Position numbers and translations under genes: made by a program
Origin: an uncultured Sphingomonas sp.
GTDB lineage: Bacteria > Pseudomonadota > Alphaproteobacteria > Sphingomonadales > Sphingomonadaceae
DNA length: 64,000 bases
NCBI RefSeq assembly: GCF_913777625.1
Contig: NZ_CAJYTI010000039.1
Span: forward strand, 1-64,000
Reading direction: 5' to 3'
The notes under the pieces: model-generated
Seen by the model: the letters and a program-made list of their open reading frames with translations, nothing else
Told to the model about the DNA's origin: nothing
The model's database searches: none
Part shown: piece after piece, positions 51,243 through 59,441 of the stretch
Numbering within the stretch: position 1 is the first letter of the stretch
Layout of the letters: every line of letters begins with the position of its first letter

Positions 51243-52373
51243 TTAAGGCTGCGTCGCGAGCAGGTAGGTCTGGCGCAGCGCGTCGATCGGCTTGAGGGCG
51301 CCCTGGTCCTCGTAATGCCAGAAGGTCCAGCCGTTGCAGCTCGGCGCGCCCTGCAGCGTGGCACCCAGCTTGTGGATCGAACCCGCCTGCCCGTCGCAGC
51401 TGAGCGAGCCGTCCGCCCCCACCGTCGCCCGCCAGCGCGCCTTGTGGTCGCTGAGCACGGTGCCGGGCGCCAGATAGCCGTTCTCGACCAGCTGGCCGAA
51501 CGCCACGCGCGGCGCGGCCTTGGGGGCCTGCATCGTCTGCAGCGCGCTCTCGTCGAGCGGGAGCGCCGCGGCGATGCGCTCCAGCGCCGCTTCCACGTAC
51601 ACGCCCTCGCGATCGATGCCGATCCAGCGCCGGCCGAGGCGTTTGGCCACAGCACCCGTGGTGCCGGTGCCGAAGAACGGATCGAGCACCACGTCGCCCG
51701 GCTTGGTGCAGGACAGCAGCACGCGGTACAGCAGCGCCTCGGGCTTCTGGGTCGGGTGGACCTTGGTGCCGTTCTTCTTCAGCCGCTCCTGCCCGCTGCA
51801 GATCGGGAATTCCCAGTCGCTGCGCATCTGCAGTTCGTCGTTGAGCGTCTTCATCGAGCGATAGTTGAAGGTGTAGCGCGACTTCTCGCCCTTCGACGCC
51901 CAGATCAGCGTTTCGTGCGCGTTGGTGAATCGGGTGCCCTTGAAGTTGGGCATCGGGTTGGCCTTGCGCCAGATGATGTCGTTGAGGATCCAGAAGCCGA
52001 GGTCCTGGATCGCCGAGCCGACCTTGAAGATGTTGTGATAGCTGCCGATCACCCAGATCGTGCCATCGTCCTTCAGGATGCGACGCGCCTGCGCCAGCCA
52101 TTCGCGCGTGAACTTGTCATAGGCCGCGAGGCTGTCGAACTTGTCCCACTCGTCGGTCACCGCGTCGACATGGCTGCCGTCGGGACGGTTGAGGTCGCCG
52201 CCCAGCTGCAGATTGTACGGCGGATCCGCGAAGATCATGTCGATCGACTTGTCGGGCAGACCGCGCATCGCCTCGATGCAGTCCTGGCGCAGGATCGTGT
52301 CCAGCGGCAGCACGGCCGGCGCCTGCTTCGCGACGCGCGCACCCGCCCGTTTGACCTTCTCCAGCACGCCCAT
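51243..52373 (-). CDS. ccrM: Cell-cycle adenine DNA methyltransferase CcrM (GANTC)
   Basis: This 376-residue beta-class N6-adenine methylase methylates GANTC. DPPY is at 50-53, before the SAM motif DPFFGTGTTG (about 245), the beta order. The C-terminal RAMA domain (about 280-370) carries the LVENGYLAPGTVL and CNGWTFWHYE region typical of CcrM. It starts at ATG 52373. The upstream region has four GANTC sites and two perfect DnaA boxes, which suits cell-cycle control of its own gene. Confidence 0.95.
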   Translation of the reverse strand: MGVLEKVKRAGARVAKQAPAVLPLDTILRQDCIEAMRGLPDKSIDMIFADPPYNLQLGGDLNRPDGSHVDAVTDEWDKFDSLAAYDKFTREWLAQARRILKDDGTIWVIGSYHNIFKVGSAIQDLGFWILNDIIWRKANPMPNFKGTRFTNAHETLIWASKGEKSRYTFNYRSMKTLNDELQMRSDWEFPICSGQERLKKNGTKVHPTQKPEALLYRVLLSCTKPGDVVLDPFFGTGTTGAVAKRLGRRWIGIDREGVYVEAALERIAAALPLDESALQTMQAPKAAPRVAFGQLVENGYLAPGTVLSDHKARWRATVGADGSLSCDGQAGSIHKLGATLQGAPSCNGWTFWHYEDQGALKPIDALRQTYLLATQP

Positions 52374-52519
52374 GAATCATTGCCCCTTCGCTCAAAAGGC
52401 ACCCCTATTCGGGGCCGAGCGACTCCTCCGTCAAGAGGGGGGATCGCCGGGCGGTGACCCGAAGCAGGTACTTGGCACGGCGGAACATTTCGGCACCCGC
52501 CATATCTTGAGTCAAGAAG

Positions 52520-52602
52520 TTATCCACAGGCCCAAGCGCTGGTAGGTGTGGCCCGAAAGACTCAGTTTCGGTTTCGTGAAAATTTTCCCGGCCTGTGGAT
52601 AA
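52520..52602. promoter_or_regulatory. Inverted pair of perfect DnaA boxes upstream of ccrM
   Basis: TTATCCACA (52520-52528) and TGTGGATAA (52594-52602) are exact DnaA consensus boxes; the inverted repeat extends to 13 bp (TTATCCACAGGCC). GANTC sites lie at 52374, 52421, 52509 and 52559, the first touching the ccrM ATG. The block between the boxes includes an AT-richer gtgaaaatttt stretch. It is probably a DnaA-regulated promoter region. Confidence 0.6.
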
Positions 52603-52624
52603 GCTGGAACGTTCCGCAAACGAT

Positions 52625-53194
52625 TCAACCGATCGCGATGGCCTCGCCGCCGCGTGCGACGCTCGCCGCGAGCCGCGCGCGTGCCTGCGGAAACAGCCCC
52701 ATTTCGTACAGCGCCTGGGCCTCGCGACCGAACCATTCGGCCTCCCCGCCGAATCGGATGCGCGCCGCGACGCACAGCGCCACGCGGACCTCCCAGCTGG
52801 TGCCCTGCGCCTGGATCGCGGCCCGGATCGCCTTGCGGCTAGGGCGCTGGCCCAGCATGTCGGAAGGGAGCCGGCACGCCAGCGCGCGGGTACGCCACGG
52901 TGCGATCTCGCCGAGATCGGCAAAGTCGCTGCCCAGCACCGGATCGCGCAGCGTCTCGAGGAAGGCGACGTGCAGCGGGTGCGCAGGATCGCTCAGGCGG
53001 GCATCGTCGTCGAAGCGGAAGCGGATCGCCCCCAGCCCACGCGATTCGGCATAGCGGACCATCGCCGCCATCTCGTGGAAGCTCGCCGGTCCCACGATCG
53101 CCTCACGAAGAAGCTCGGCCAGCACCGGGTCGTGGCGCGGTGCCGGCTGGAACCCGCCGGTCGATCCCCGCATGATGCTGCCCAGATATGCCAT
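52625..53194 (-). CDS. Hypothetical protein
   Basis: This protein of about 189 residues starts at MAYLGSIMRGSTGG (ATG 53194). It looks helical, with conserved-looking segments AIVGPASFHEMAAMVRYAESRG and GTSWEVRVALCVAARIRFGGEAEWF in sense. I recognise no domain. It lies between the ccrM regulatory region and a REPIN, on the same strand as ccrM. Confidence 0.75.
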   Translation of the reverse strand: MAYLGSIMRGSTGGFQPAPRHDPVLAELLREAIVGPASFHEMAAMVRYAESRGLGAIRFRFDDDARLSDPAHPLHVAFLETLRDPVLGSDFADLGEIAPWRTRALACRLPSDMLGQRPSRKAIRAAIQAQGTSWEVRVALCVAARIRFGGEAEWFGREAQALYEMGLFPQARARLAASVARGGEAIAIG

Positions 53195-53303
53195 GCCTGC
53201 TTTCCTCCCGCTGCGATCCTTGCATTGTAGGACGGCGGCGCAGGCGTGCGGGGCACTAGGCAAAATTTGCCGGGTGGAGGATAGCCGCAGCCCCCTCCCC
53301 AGC

Positions 53304-53401
53304 CCGTCATCCCGGCGAAAGCCGGGATCCATTGGGGTCTACGGCGCGGCTCTTGCTGCAGCGGAGCGGCGAATGGATTCCGGCTTTCGCCGGAATGACG
53401 G
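53304..53401. repeat. REPIN-like pair of inverted palindromic repeats
   Basis: The left arm 53304-53332 (ccgtcatcccggcgaaagcc onward) and right arm 53373-53401 are inverted copies with few mismatches; each contains its own CCCGGC-gaaa-GCCGGG palindrome. The 98-bp unit fits a REP doublet (REPIN). A single related palindrome (ccggcgaaagccggg) is at about 9607-9622 upstream of the sigma gene. Confidence 0.75.
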
Positions 53402-53427
53402 AGGTAAGAAACCGATGGTCCGGGAGA

Positions 53428-54054
53428 TCATTCCGCCGCGATCGGCCCGAAATCGAGATGCGCCTGCGCGACCGGCGCGAAGCTGCGGCGGTGGTGCGGC
53501 GTCGGCCCGAGCGACCGCAGCGCCGCCTGGTGCGCCTTGCCGCCATAGCCCTTGTTCGACGCCCAGCCATAGCCGGGGAACTGTGCGTCCAGCTCCACCA
53601 TCATGCAGTCACGCCGGTGCTTGGCGACGATCGAGGCTGCCGCGATCGACAGGCACAGCGCGTCGCCGCTGACCACCGCCTCGCTGCGATGGTGCCATTT
53701 CGGGCAGCGATTGCCGTCGACCAGCACGAAGGCGGGCGGGAAGCCCAAGGCCTCCACCGCGCGCGTCATCGCCAGCATCGTCGCCCAGAGGATGTTGAGC
53801 CGGTCGATCTCCTCGACGCTGGCGATCCCCACCCCCACCTGCGCGCAGGCGAGCAGTTCCTCGCACAGCCGGGCCCGCTTGGCCGCAGTCAGCGCCTTCG
53901 AGTCGTTGATCCCTTCGGGGATGCAGTCCGGGTCCAGTACCACGGCCGCTGCGACCACCGGCCCGGCCAGCGGGCCGCGCCCGGCTTCGTCCACCCCGGC
54001 GACCGGGCCGGCATGGCGCTGGAAATAGCGGGTCTCGTAGCTAAGGTCAGGCAT
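53428..54054 (-). CDS. rnhB: Ribonuclease HII
   Basis: This 208-residue enzyme removes ribonucleotides from RNA-DNA hybrids. Catalytic acids are in GVDEAGRGPLAGPV (about 20-33), in FVLVDGNRCP (about 110) and in the KHRRDCMM region. Its ATG lies inside the end of the thiD gene (8-bp overlap). Confidence 0.96.
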   Translation of the reverse strand: MPDLSYETRYFQRHAGPVAGVDEAGRGPLAGPVVAAAVVLDPDCIPEGINDSKALTAAKRARLCEELLACAQVGVGIASVEEIDRLNILWATMLAMTRAVEALGFPPAFVLVDGNRCPKWHHRSEAVVSGDALCLSIAAASIVAKHRRDCMMVELDAQFPGYGWASNKGYGGKAHQAALRSLGPTPHHRRSFAPVAQAHLDFGPIAAE

Positions 54055-55207
54055 CGTCCTCGATCCGCCATGGCGGAAAGCGGCGCATCTCGCCAGCCTG
54101 ATAGAGACGCACCGCGTTGCCGGCGGGATCGCGCAACCGCGCCTCGCGCCAGCCCCATTTCTCGTCCCTGGGCTCCTGCTCGAAGCGGAAGCCCTGCTGC
54201 TGGAGATAGGCGACGGTCACGTCGAGGTCGCCGCATTCGAAATAGACGACCGGTGCGGTATATTGCTCGTCGGTCGCGATCGAGAAGGTCGCGCCGCCCT
54301 CGGTCTCGAACCGGGCGTAGCGAGGAGACGCCCGCACCACCTGCCGCAAGCCGAGCAGCCGGTAGAAGCGCTCGCTGGCCGCCAGGTCCTGCGCCGGCAC
54401 CGTCACCTGGTTCAGCATCGGCTCGAAGAAGCTCATGTTGAGGTCGAGGCGCACCGCCTGCTGCGCCATCGGGCCATGGCCGCGCCCCAGCACCTCGGCC
54501 TCCCGCATCGCGATCCGCACGAAGCGGCGCGCCCGGCTCACCGCCTCGGGCAGGTCCCACTCGCAGGCAAGGCCGCAGGCGATCGCCGAGGCGAGCGTGC
54601 AGCCGGTGCCATGGTCGTTTTCGCTATCGATCCTGGGATCGCGCCATTCGATCTGCGGCGGGTCCTCGGGATCGGCGGAATAGAGCGTATCGACCACCTC
54701 GGGTCCTTCGCCATGGCCGCCCTTGACCAGCACCGCGCAGCGATGCGCGGCGACGATTTCCTGCGGGTCGCGGCCGAACACTTCCAGCTCGGGCAGGTTG
54801 GGCGTGATCACCGTGGCGCGATCCATCAGCCGCTCGAACGCCGCGACGGTCGCCTCGTCGGCGAGCCGGGCGCCGCTGGTCGCGACCATCACCGGATCGA
54901 ACACCACCGGGACACCGGGCAGTTCGGTCAGCCGCTCGGCCACCGCCAGCGCGGTGCGAGCGGAACCGATCATGCCGATCTTCACCGCGTCGACGCCGAT
55001 GTCGCGCACGACCGAATCGATCTGCGCAATCACCATGTCGGTCGGCACGGGGTGCACCGCCTGCACGCCCACGGTGTTCTGCGCGGTGATCGCGGTGACC
55101 GCAGTCATCGCATGGCCGCCGAGCATGGTGACGGTCTTGATGTCGGCCTGGATCCCGGCGCCGCCGCCGGAATCCGAGCCTGCGATGATCAGCACGCGTG
55201 CGCCCAT
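54047..55207 (-). CDS. thiD: ThiD kinase fused to a VOC domain
   Basis: Residues 1-255 are a hydroxymethylpyrimidine (phosphate) kinase of thiamine synthesis: N-terminal IIAGSDSGGGAGIQADIK, then ITPNLPELE and DHGTGCTLASAIA with catalytic Cys203. Residues about 262-375 form a glyoxalase/bleomycin-resistance (VOC) fold (LNQVTVPAQDLAASERFYRLLG, EARLRDPAGNAVRLYQ in sense), joined without a stop. ThiD alone is usually about 265 aa. The VOC part starts with an internal ATG (54436) without a good SD. The role of the added domain is unknown. Confidence 0.9.
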   Translation of the reverse strand: MGARVLIIAGSDSGGGAGIQADIKTVTMLGGHAMTAVTAITAQNTVGVQAVHPVPTDMVIAQIDSVVRDIGVDAVKIGMIGSARTALAVAERLTELPGVPVVFDPVMVATSGARLADEATVAAFERLMDRATVITPNLPELEVFGRDPQEIVAAHRCAVLVKGGHGEGPEVVDTLYSADPEDPPQIEWRDPRIDSENDHGTGCTLASAIACGLACEWDLPEAVSRARRFVRIAMREAEVLGRGHGPMAQQAVRLDLNMSFFEPMLNQVTVPAQDLAASERFYRLLGLRQVVRASPRYARFETEGGATFSIATDEQYTAPVVYFECGDLDVTVAYLQQQGFRFEQEPRDEKWGWREARLRDPAGNAVRLYQAGEMRRFPPWRIEDDA

Positions 55208-55211
55208 GGCC

Positions 55212-55436
55212 TTATCCCTTGTGCTTGCGCTCGGTGGATGCGGGGTGTCGCTTCAGCGCATCGCCGACCCGGGCGGGACGGTCGAGCAGTTCGCCGCCGC
55301 AATTGGGGCAGCGCTCGTCGAGGTCGTCCGCGCATTCGGCGCAGAAGGTACACTCGAACGAGCAGATGAACGCGCCGCCGGCATCGGCCGGAAGATCGGT
55401 GCCGCAGCGTTCGCAATCAGGCCGCATCTCCAGCAT
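55212..55436 (-). CDS. DUF1272 zinc-ribbon-like protein
   Basis: This 74-residue protein contains four CxxC-type pairs: CERC, a central C/FCAEC, and CPNC, typical of DUF1272, which probably binds zinc. It ends 5 bp before thiD, so it is probably co-transcribed. The function is unknown. Confidence 0.88.
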   Translation of the reverse strand: MLEMRPDCERCGTDLPADAGGAFICSFECTFCAECADDLDERCPNCGGELLDRPARVGDALKRHPASTERKHKG

Positions 55437-55478
55437 CGGCGAACCTTTAGCCAGCTTGCCGCGCGTGGCAAGCGCCGC

Positions 55479-55763
55479 TCAGCGCGGCGGGTTGAACGCG
55501 ACGATCAGCACCGCGATCAGCAGCGCGCCCAGACCGCAGAGAAAGGCCTTGTCGGCGATGTCCTCCGTCCGCGTCGCCTCGGGCGAGCGGATCGCGAGAT
55601 AGGAGAGCAGGCAGCTCACCGCGAAGAACAGGCATGCGCCCACCGCCACTTCGTCCGCCATCGTCTTGTCGGCGATCTTGGTGAGCTTGAGGCCGGTGAT
55701 GATGAGCAGCGCGATGCCGAGCAAGTTCGACGCGGCGCCCAGAATGTGCGGAGAGCGATCCAT
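55479..55763 (-). CDS. Small membrane protein of unknown function
   Basis: This 94-residue protein has three predicted membrane segments (about 9-24, 40-58 and 72-89). The first has ASNLLGIALLIITGLKLT. I recognise no family. It lies on the same strand between glmM and DUF1272. Confidence 0.78.
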   Translation of the reverse strand: MDRSPHILGAASNLLGIALLIITGLKLTKIADKTMADEVAVGACLFFAVSCLLSYLAIRSPEATRTEDIADKAFLCGLGALLIAVLIVAFNPPR

Positions 55764-55828
55764 GCGAGCCCTTTTCGGTTGCGATGGCTGAACGCGAGCG
55801 AAACGCCCGCCATCGGCCGCCGGCGGGA

Positions 55829-57169
55829 TTACCCCGCCGCCACGCGCACGGCGTCGCAGATCCGGTCGACCACCGTTTCCACCTGCGCCCTGTCGTCGCC
55901 CTCGGCCATCACCCGGATCACCGGCTCGGTGCCCGAGGCGCGAATCACCAGGCGGCCGCGACCCTTGAGCTCGGCCTCGGCGGCGGCGATCACGTCCTTG
56001 ACGCGGTCGTCCTCCAGCGGCTTGCCGCCGGCGAAGCGGACATTCTTGAGCAGCTGGGGCAGCGGCTCGAAGCGGTGGAGCACCTCGCTCGCCGGCGCGC
56101 CGGCGCGCACGATCTCGGCCAGCACCTGCAGCGCCGCGACCAGCCCGTCACCGGTGGTGGCGTAGTCGGAGAGGATGATGTGCCCGCTCTGCTCGCCGCC
56201 GACATTATAGCCGGAGCCGCGCATCTTCTCGAGCACATAGCGGTCGCCCACCTTGGTGCGCACCAGGCCCAGCCCTTGGGCGGACAGATGCCGCTCCAGC
56301 CCCAGGTTCGACATCACGGTGGCGACCAGCCCCCCGCCGGCGAGCTTGCCCTGCCGCGCCCAGCCGGTGGCGATCAGCGCCATCAGCTGGTCGCCGTCGA
56401 TCACGGTGCCGGTCTCGTCGACGACGATCAGCCGGTCGGCATCGCCGTCCAGCGCGATGCCCAGCGCCGCGCCCGAGCCGACCACCGTCTCGCTCAGCAC
56501 CTGCGGTGCGGTCGAGCCGACGCCGTCGTTGATGTTCTTGCCGTTGGGGCTGACGCCGATCGACACGACCTCCGCGCCCAGCTCCCACAGCGCCGAGGGG
56601 GCAACCTGATAGGCCGCGCCATTGGCGCAATCGACCACCACCTTGAGGCCGTCGAGCGTCAGGTCCGACGGGAAGGTCGACTTGGCGAAGTGGATGTACC
56701 GGCCGCGCGCGTCCTCGACGCGGCGGGCGCGGCCGATATCGGCGGAGGCCGCCAGCGGCACGTCGCCGTCGATCAGCGCCTCGATCGCCTCTTCATCGGC
56801 GTCGGAGAGCTTGAACCCGTCCGGCCCGAACAGCTTGATGCCGTTGTCGAAATAGGGGTTGTGGCTGGCCGAGATCATCACGCCCAGATCGGCGCGCATC
56901 GAATGGGTCAGCATCGCGACTGCCGGAGTCGGCATCGGCCCCACCAGCACCACGTCCATGCCGACGCTGGTGAAGCCGGCAACCATCGCATTTTCCAGCA
57001 TGTAGCCGGAAAGCCGGGTGTCCTTGCCGATCACCACGCGGTGACGGTGGTCGCCGCGGCGGAAATGCGCGCCGGCGGCCATGCCCACCTTCATCGCCAT
57101 CGCCGCGGTCATCGGGGAGAGGTTGGTCGCGCCGCGGATGCCGTCGGTGCCGAAATATTTTCTTGCCAT
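55829..57169 (-). CDS. glmM: Phosphoglucosamine mutase
   Basis: This 446-residue enzyme converts glucosamine-6-P to glucosamine-1-P for cell-wall precursors. It begins RKYFGTDGIRGATN. The phosphoserine is in MISASHNPYFDNG (about 98-110), the metal site is GIALDGDADRL (about 240), and the substrate motif GGEQSGH is at about 325. It ends with the phosphate-binding VIRASGTEPVIRVM. All signatures are complete. Confidence 0.97.
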   Translation of the reverse strand: MARKYFGTDGIRGATNLSPMTAAMAMKVGMAAGAHFRRGDHRHRVVIGKDTRLSGYMLENAMVAGFTSVGMDVVLVGPMPTPAVAMLTHSMRADLGVMISASHNPYFDNGIKLFGPDGFKLSDADEEAIEALIDGDVPLAASADIGRARRVEDARGRYIHFAKSTFPSDLTLDGLKVVVDCANGAAYQVAPSALWELGAEVVSIGVSPNGKNINDGVGSTAPQVLSETVVGSGAALGIALDGDADRLIVVDETGTVIDGDQLMALIATGWARQGKLAGGGLVATVMSNLGLERHLSAQGLGLVRTKVGDRYVLEKMRGSGYNVGGEQSGHIILSDYATTGDGLVAALQVLAEIVRAGAPASEVLHRFEPLPQLLKNVRFAGGKPLEDDRVKDVIAAAEAELKGRGRLVIRASGTEPVIRVMAEGDDRAQVETVVDRICDAVRVAAG

Positions 57170-57240
57170 GTCTCTCGTTCTCGCGCCCTTGTGGCGTTGT
57201 ATGCGCGCCGTGATAGCGGCGAAAACCTCAAAGGGCGAGC

Positions 57241-58482
57241 ATGTCGCAACCTACCCGTATTCTTCTTTCCCTGCTGGCCGGGCTCGCGGTCGGTGCAGCG
57301 CTGGCAGCTTTCTCCCCCAGCGCCGGCCTCACCGCCGCCGCCTGGGCGCAGCCGGTGGGCCAGGCCTGGCTCAATGCGCTGCAGATGACGATCGTGCCGC
57401 TGGTCGTCGCGCTGCTGATCACGGGCGTCACCGCCACCGCCGAGGCCGCCGCGGCCGGGCGCCTCGCCGGCCGGGCGATCGCGCTCTACGTCACGCTGCT
57501 GTTCTGCTCGGCGCTGATCGCCGCGGTGCTGACGCCGCTGTTCCTCCAGATCGCGCCGTTGCCGCAGGAATCCGCCGCGAGCCTGCGCGCCGCGCTCACC
57601 GGCGCCGAGAAGATCGGCCCGGTGCCGCCGCTCGGCGAATTCCTCGCCGCGATCATCCCGGCCAACATCGTCAAGGCGGCGGCGGAGAATGCGTTCCTGT
57701 CGCTGATCATCTTCGCGCTCGTCTTCGCCTTCGCGATCACCCGCGTCGCGGCGGAATCGCGCGCGCTGCTCGTCAACTTCTTCGTCGCGGTGCGCGACGT
57801 GATGCTGGTGGTGATCGACTGGGTGCTGTGGATCGGCCCCATCGGCGTGTTCGCGCTGGCGCTGGTCGTCGGTGCCAAGGCGGGCACCGGCGCGTTCGGG
57901 GCACTGCTCCACTATATCCTGATCGTCTCGGCGGTCGGCCTGGTCGTGACGCTGTTCGCCTATCCCGCCGCCGTGCTCGGCGGCCGGATCGGCCTGGCCC
58001 GCATGTTCCGCGCGGCGCTGCCCAGCCAGGCCGTGGCGCTCAGCACCCAGTCGTCGCTCGCCACCCTGCCGGTGATGATCGAGGGTGCCGAGGAGGTCGG
58101 CGTGCCGGTCGCGGTATCGGGCGTGACGATGCCGCTGGCGGTGGCGATCTTCCGCTCGACCGGCCCCGCGATGAACTTCGCGGTCGCCATCTATGTCGCC
58201 GAATGGTTCGGCGTGCCGCTCCACGTCACCACGCTGCTGGTCGGCGCCGTCGTCGCGATGCTGACCTCGCTGGGCTCCGTGAGCCTGCCGGGCACGGTGA
58301 GCTATGTCAGCGCGATCTCGCCGGTCGCCGCGACGATCGGCGCGCCGATCACCCCGCTGGGGCTGCTGGTCGCGGTGGAGACGCTGCCGGACATCATGCG
58401 CACCGTCGGCAACGTCACCTGGGACCTGGCGACGACGATCTGGCTGTCGCGCAAGGCCGAAGCACCGGCGGCCGCGGAATAG
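57241..58482 (+). CDS. Dicarboxylate/amino acid:cation symporter (SDF family)
   Basis: This 413-residue paralogue of the transporter at 40569-41867 has about eight membrane segments, the serine-rich LSTQSSLATLPVMI loop and the late LVAVETLPDIMRTVGNVTWDLATT element. The middle motif (TMPLAVAIFRSTGPAMN) lacks the NMDGT-type glycine and aspartate, so the substrate may differ from true DctA/GltP. It is divergent from glmM. Confidence 0.9.
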   Translation: MSQPTRILLSLLAGLAVGAALAAFSPSAGLTAAAWAQPVGQAWLNALQMTIVPLVVALLITGVTATAEAAAAGRLAGRAIALYVTLLFCSALIAAVLTPLFLQIAPLPQESAASLRAALTGAEKIGPVPPLGEFLAAIIPANIVKAAAENAFLSLIIFALVFAFAITRVAAESRALLVNFFVAVRDVMLVVIDWVLWIGPIGVFALALVVGAKAGTGAFGALLHYILIVSAVGLVVTLFAYPAAVLGGRIGLARMFRAALPSQAVALSTQSSLATLPVMIEGAEEVGVPVAVSGVTMPLAVAIFRSTGPAMNFAVAIYVAEWFGVPLHVTTLLVGAVVAMLTSLGSVSLPGTVSYVSAISPVAATIGAPITPLGLLVAVETLPDIMRTVGNVTWDLATTIWLSRKAEAPAAAE

Positions 58483-58485
58483 GCA

Positions 58486-59229
58486 TCAAGCCTCGGGCGG
58501 ACGATCGGGTACGCGGAAAACCTCCAGCGCCACGTTGACGATGTTGCCCGCCTCCAGCTGGAGGAGCGGGATCGGCGCCCGATCGGCGTCGATCCGCTCC
58601 ACCTTGTCCGCTTCGATGCGCACGAGGAAACGGTCGCACCGGCTGAGCACCAGCATCTTGATGGCGCGATATTCGTCGAGCGCGATGTTTTCGACCACGC
58701 CTTCATAGGCGACATTGGCGCCGCCATGCTCCAGCGTGGTGACGACATAGGCCATGATGAACCGGTCGGCGGGACGGGCGCGATCGACCAGGCGCTTCAG
58801 CCAGCCGAAGCTCATCGTCTCGCGCAGCTCGCGCACCCAGCGCCAGCCGCTCGCATGATAGCCGAGCGCGCCGACCACCGCCGCAGGCAGCAGCAGCGCG
58901 ACCAGCCAGGCAAGAAAGGCGAGATCGGTCGCCCGGCCCGCCGAGCGCCCGTTGGTGAGGATCACCCGATAGACGTTGGGATCGAAGGCCACGGCAACGC
59001 AGCGCGCGCTCCAGCTGCACCATCCGGCCTGCAGCACGAACAGCGAAGCGAGCAGGATGTGCCCCAGCAACGCGCCGAACACGACAAGGATCAGGCTGAC
59101 GGTAGAGCCGGGCTTTTCGGGGGCCTGCGCGATCAGGTCCGATCGCTCTCCCGCACGCAAGCCCGCCCACAAGGCGAGCCCTGGTGCCAGCAACAGCAGC
59201 ACCAGGAACAGCGTGTAGCTGAAGCTCAT
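58486..59229 (-). CDS. Membrane protein of unknown function
   Basis: This 247-residue protein has three or four membrane segments (about 5-22, 45-68, 105-125). The C-terminal cytoplasmic domain is beta-rich (about 150-240: ENIALDEYRAIKMLVLSRCDRFLVRIE). It resembles DUF6338-type proteins by layout only. Its ATG overlaps the small upstream gene by 4 bp. Confidence 0.75.
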   Translation of the reverse strand: MSFSYTLFLVLLLLAPGLALWAGLRAGERSDLIAQAPEKPGSTVSLILVVFGALLGHILLASLFVLQAGWCSWSARCVAVAFDPNVYRVILTNGRSAGRATDLAFLAWLVALLLPAAVVGALGYHASGWRWVRELRETMSFGWLKRLVDRARPADRFIMAYVVTTLEHGGANVAYEGVVENIALDEYRAIKMLVLSRCDRFLVRIEADKVERIDADRAPIPLLQLEAGNIVNVALEVFRVPDRPPEA

Positions 59230-59387
59230 GCCTGTTTAGGCTGCTTCTCCGCACGGGGCGCGTCGCTCAGCCGCACCACATAAACGCCGTCTTCGAAGCG
59301 GGCGGCCTTGCGGGCGGCCTGCCAGCTGCCGAAACGATCGTACACGGCATTGGCCGTGGCGATGGACTTGTCGCTGTTCACGCGCAT
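59226..59387 (-). CDS. Small conserved-looking protein
   Basis: This 53-residue protein is too short for the usual gene size cutoffs: MRVNSDKSIATANAVYDRFG, then SWQAARKAARFEDGVYVVRL and a basic tail. The ATG at 59387 is preceded by a weak SD (GGAGG, 6 bases). It ends in an ATGA overlap with the membrane protein gene, which supports real translation. No family is known to me. Confidence 0.65.
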   Translation of the reverse strand: MRVNSDKSIATANAVYDRFGSWQAARKAARFEDGVYVVRLSDAPRAEKQPKQA

Positions 59388-59441
59388 GCGGGCCTCCGGC
59401 GACCGATATAGATCGCCGCAACCCGCGCGGCAACCGTGCCG

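Noticed and set aside
52504..52620. Chromosomal replication origin
   Set aside because: Only two DnaA boxes are visible, with no AT-rich unwinding element or typical neighbouring genes; a regulatory region is the simpler reading.
54434..54436. Independent start for the VOC part of ThiD-VOC
   Set aside because: An ATG is present but there is no SD, so separate translation is not supported.
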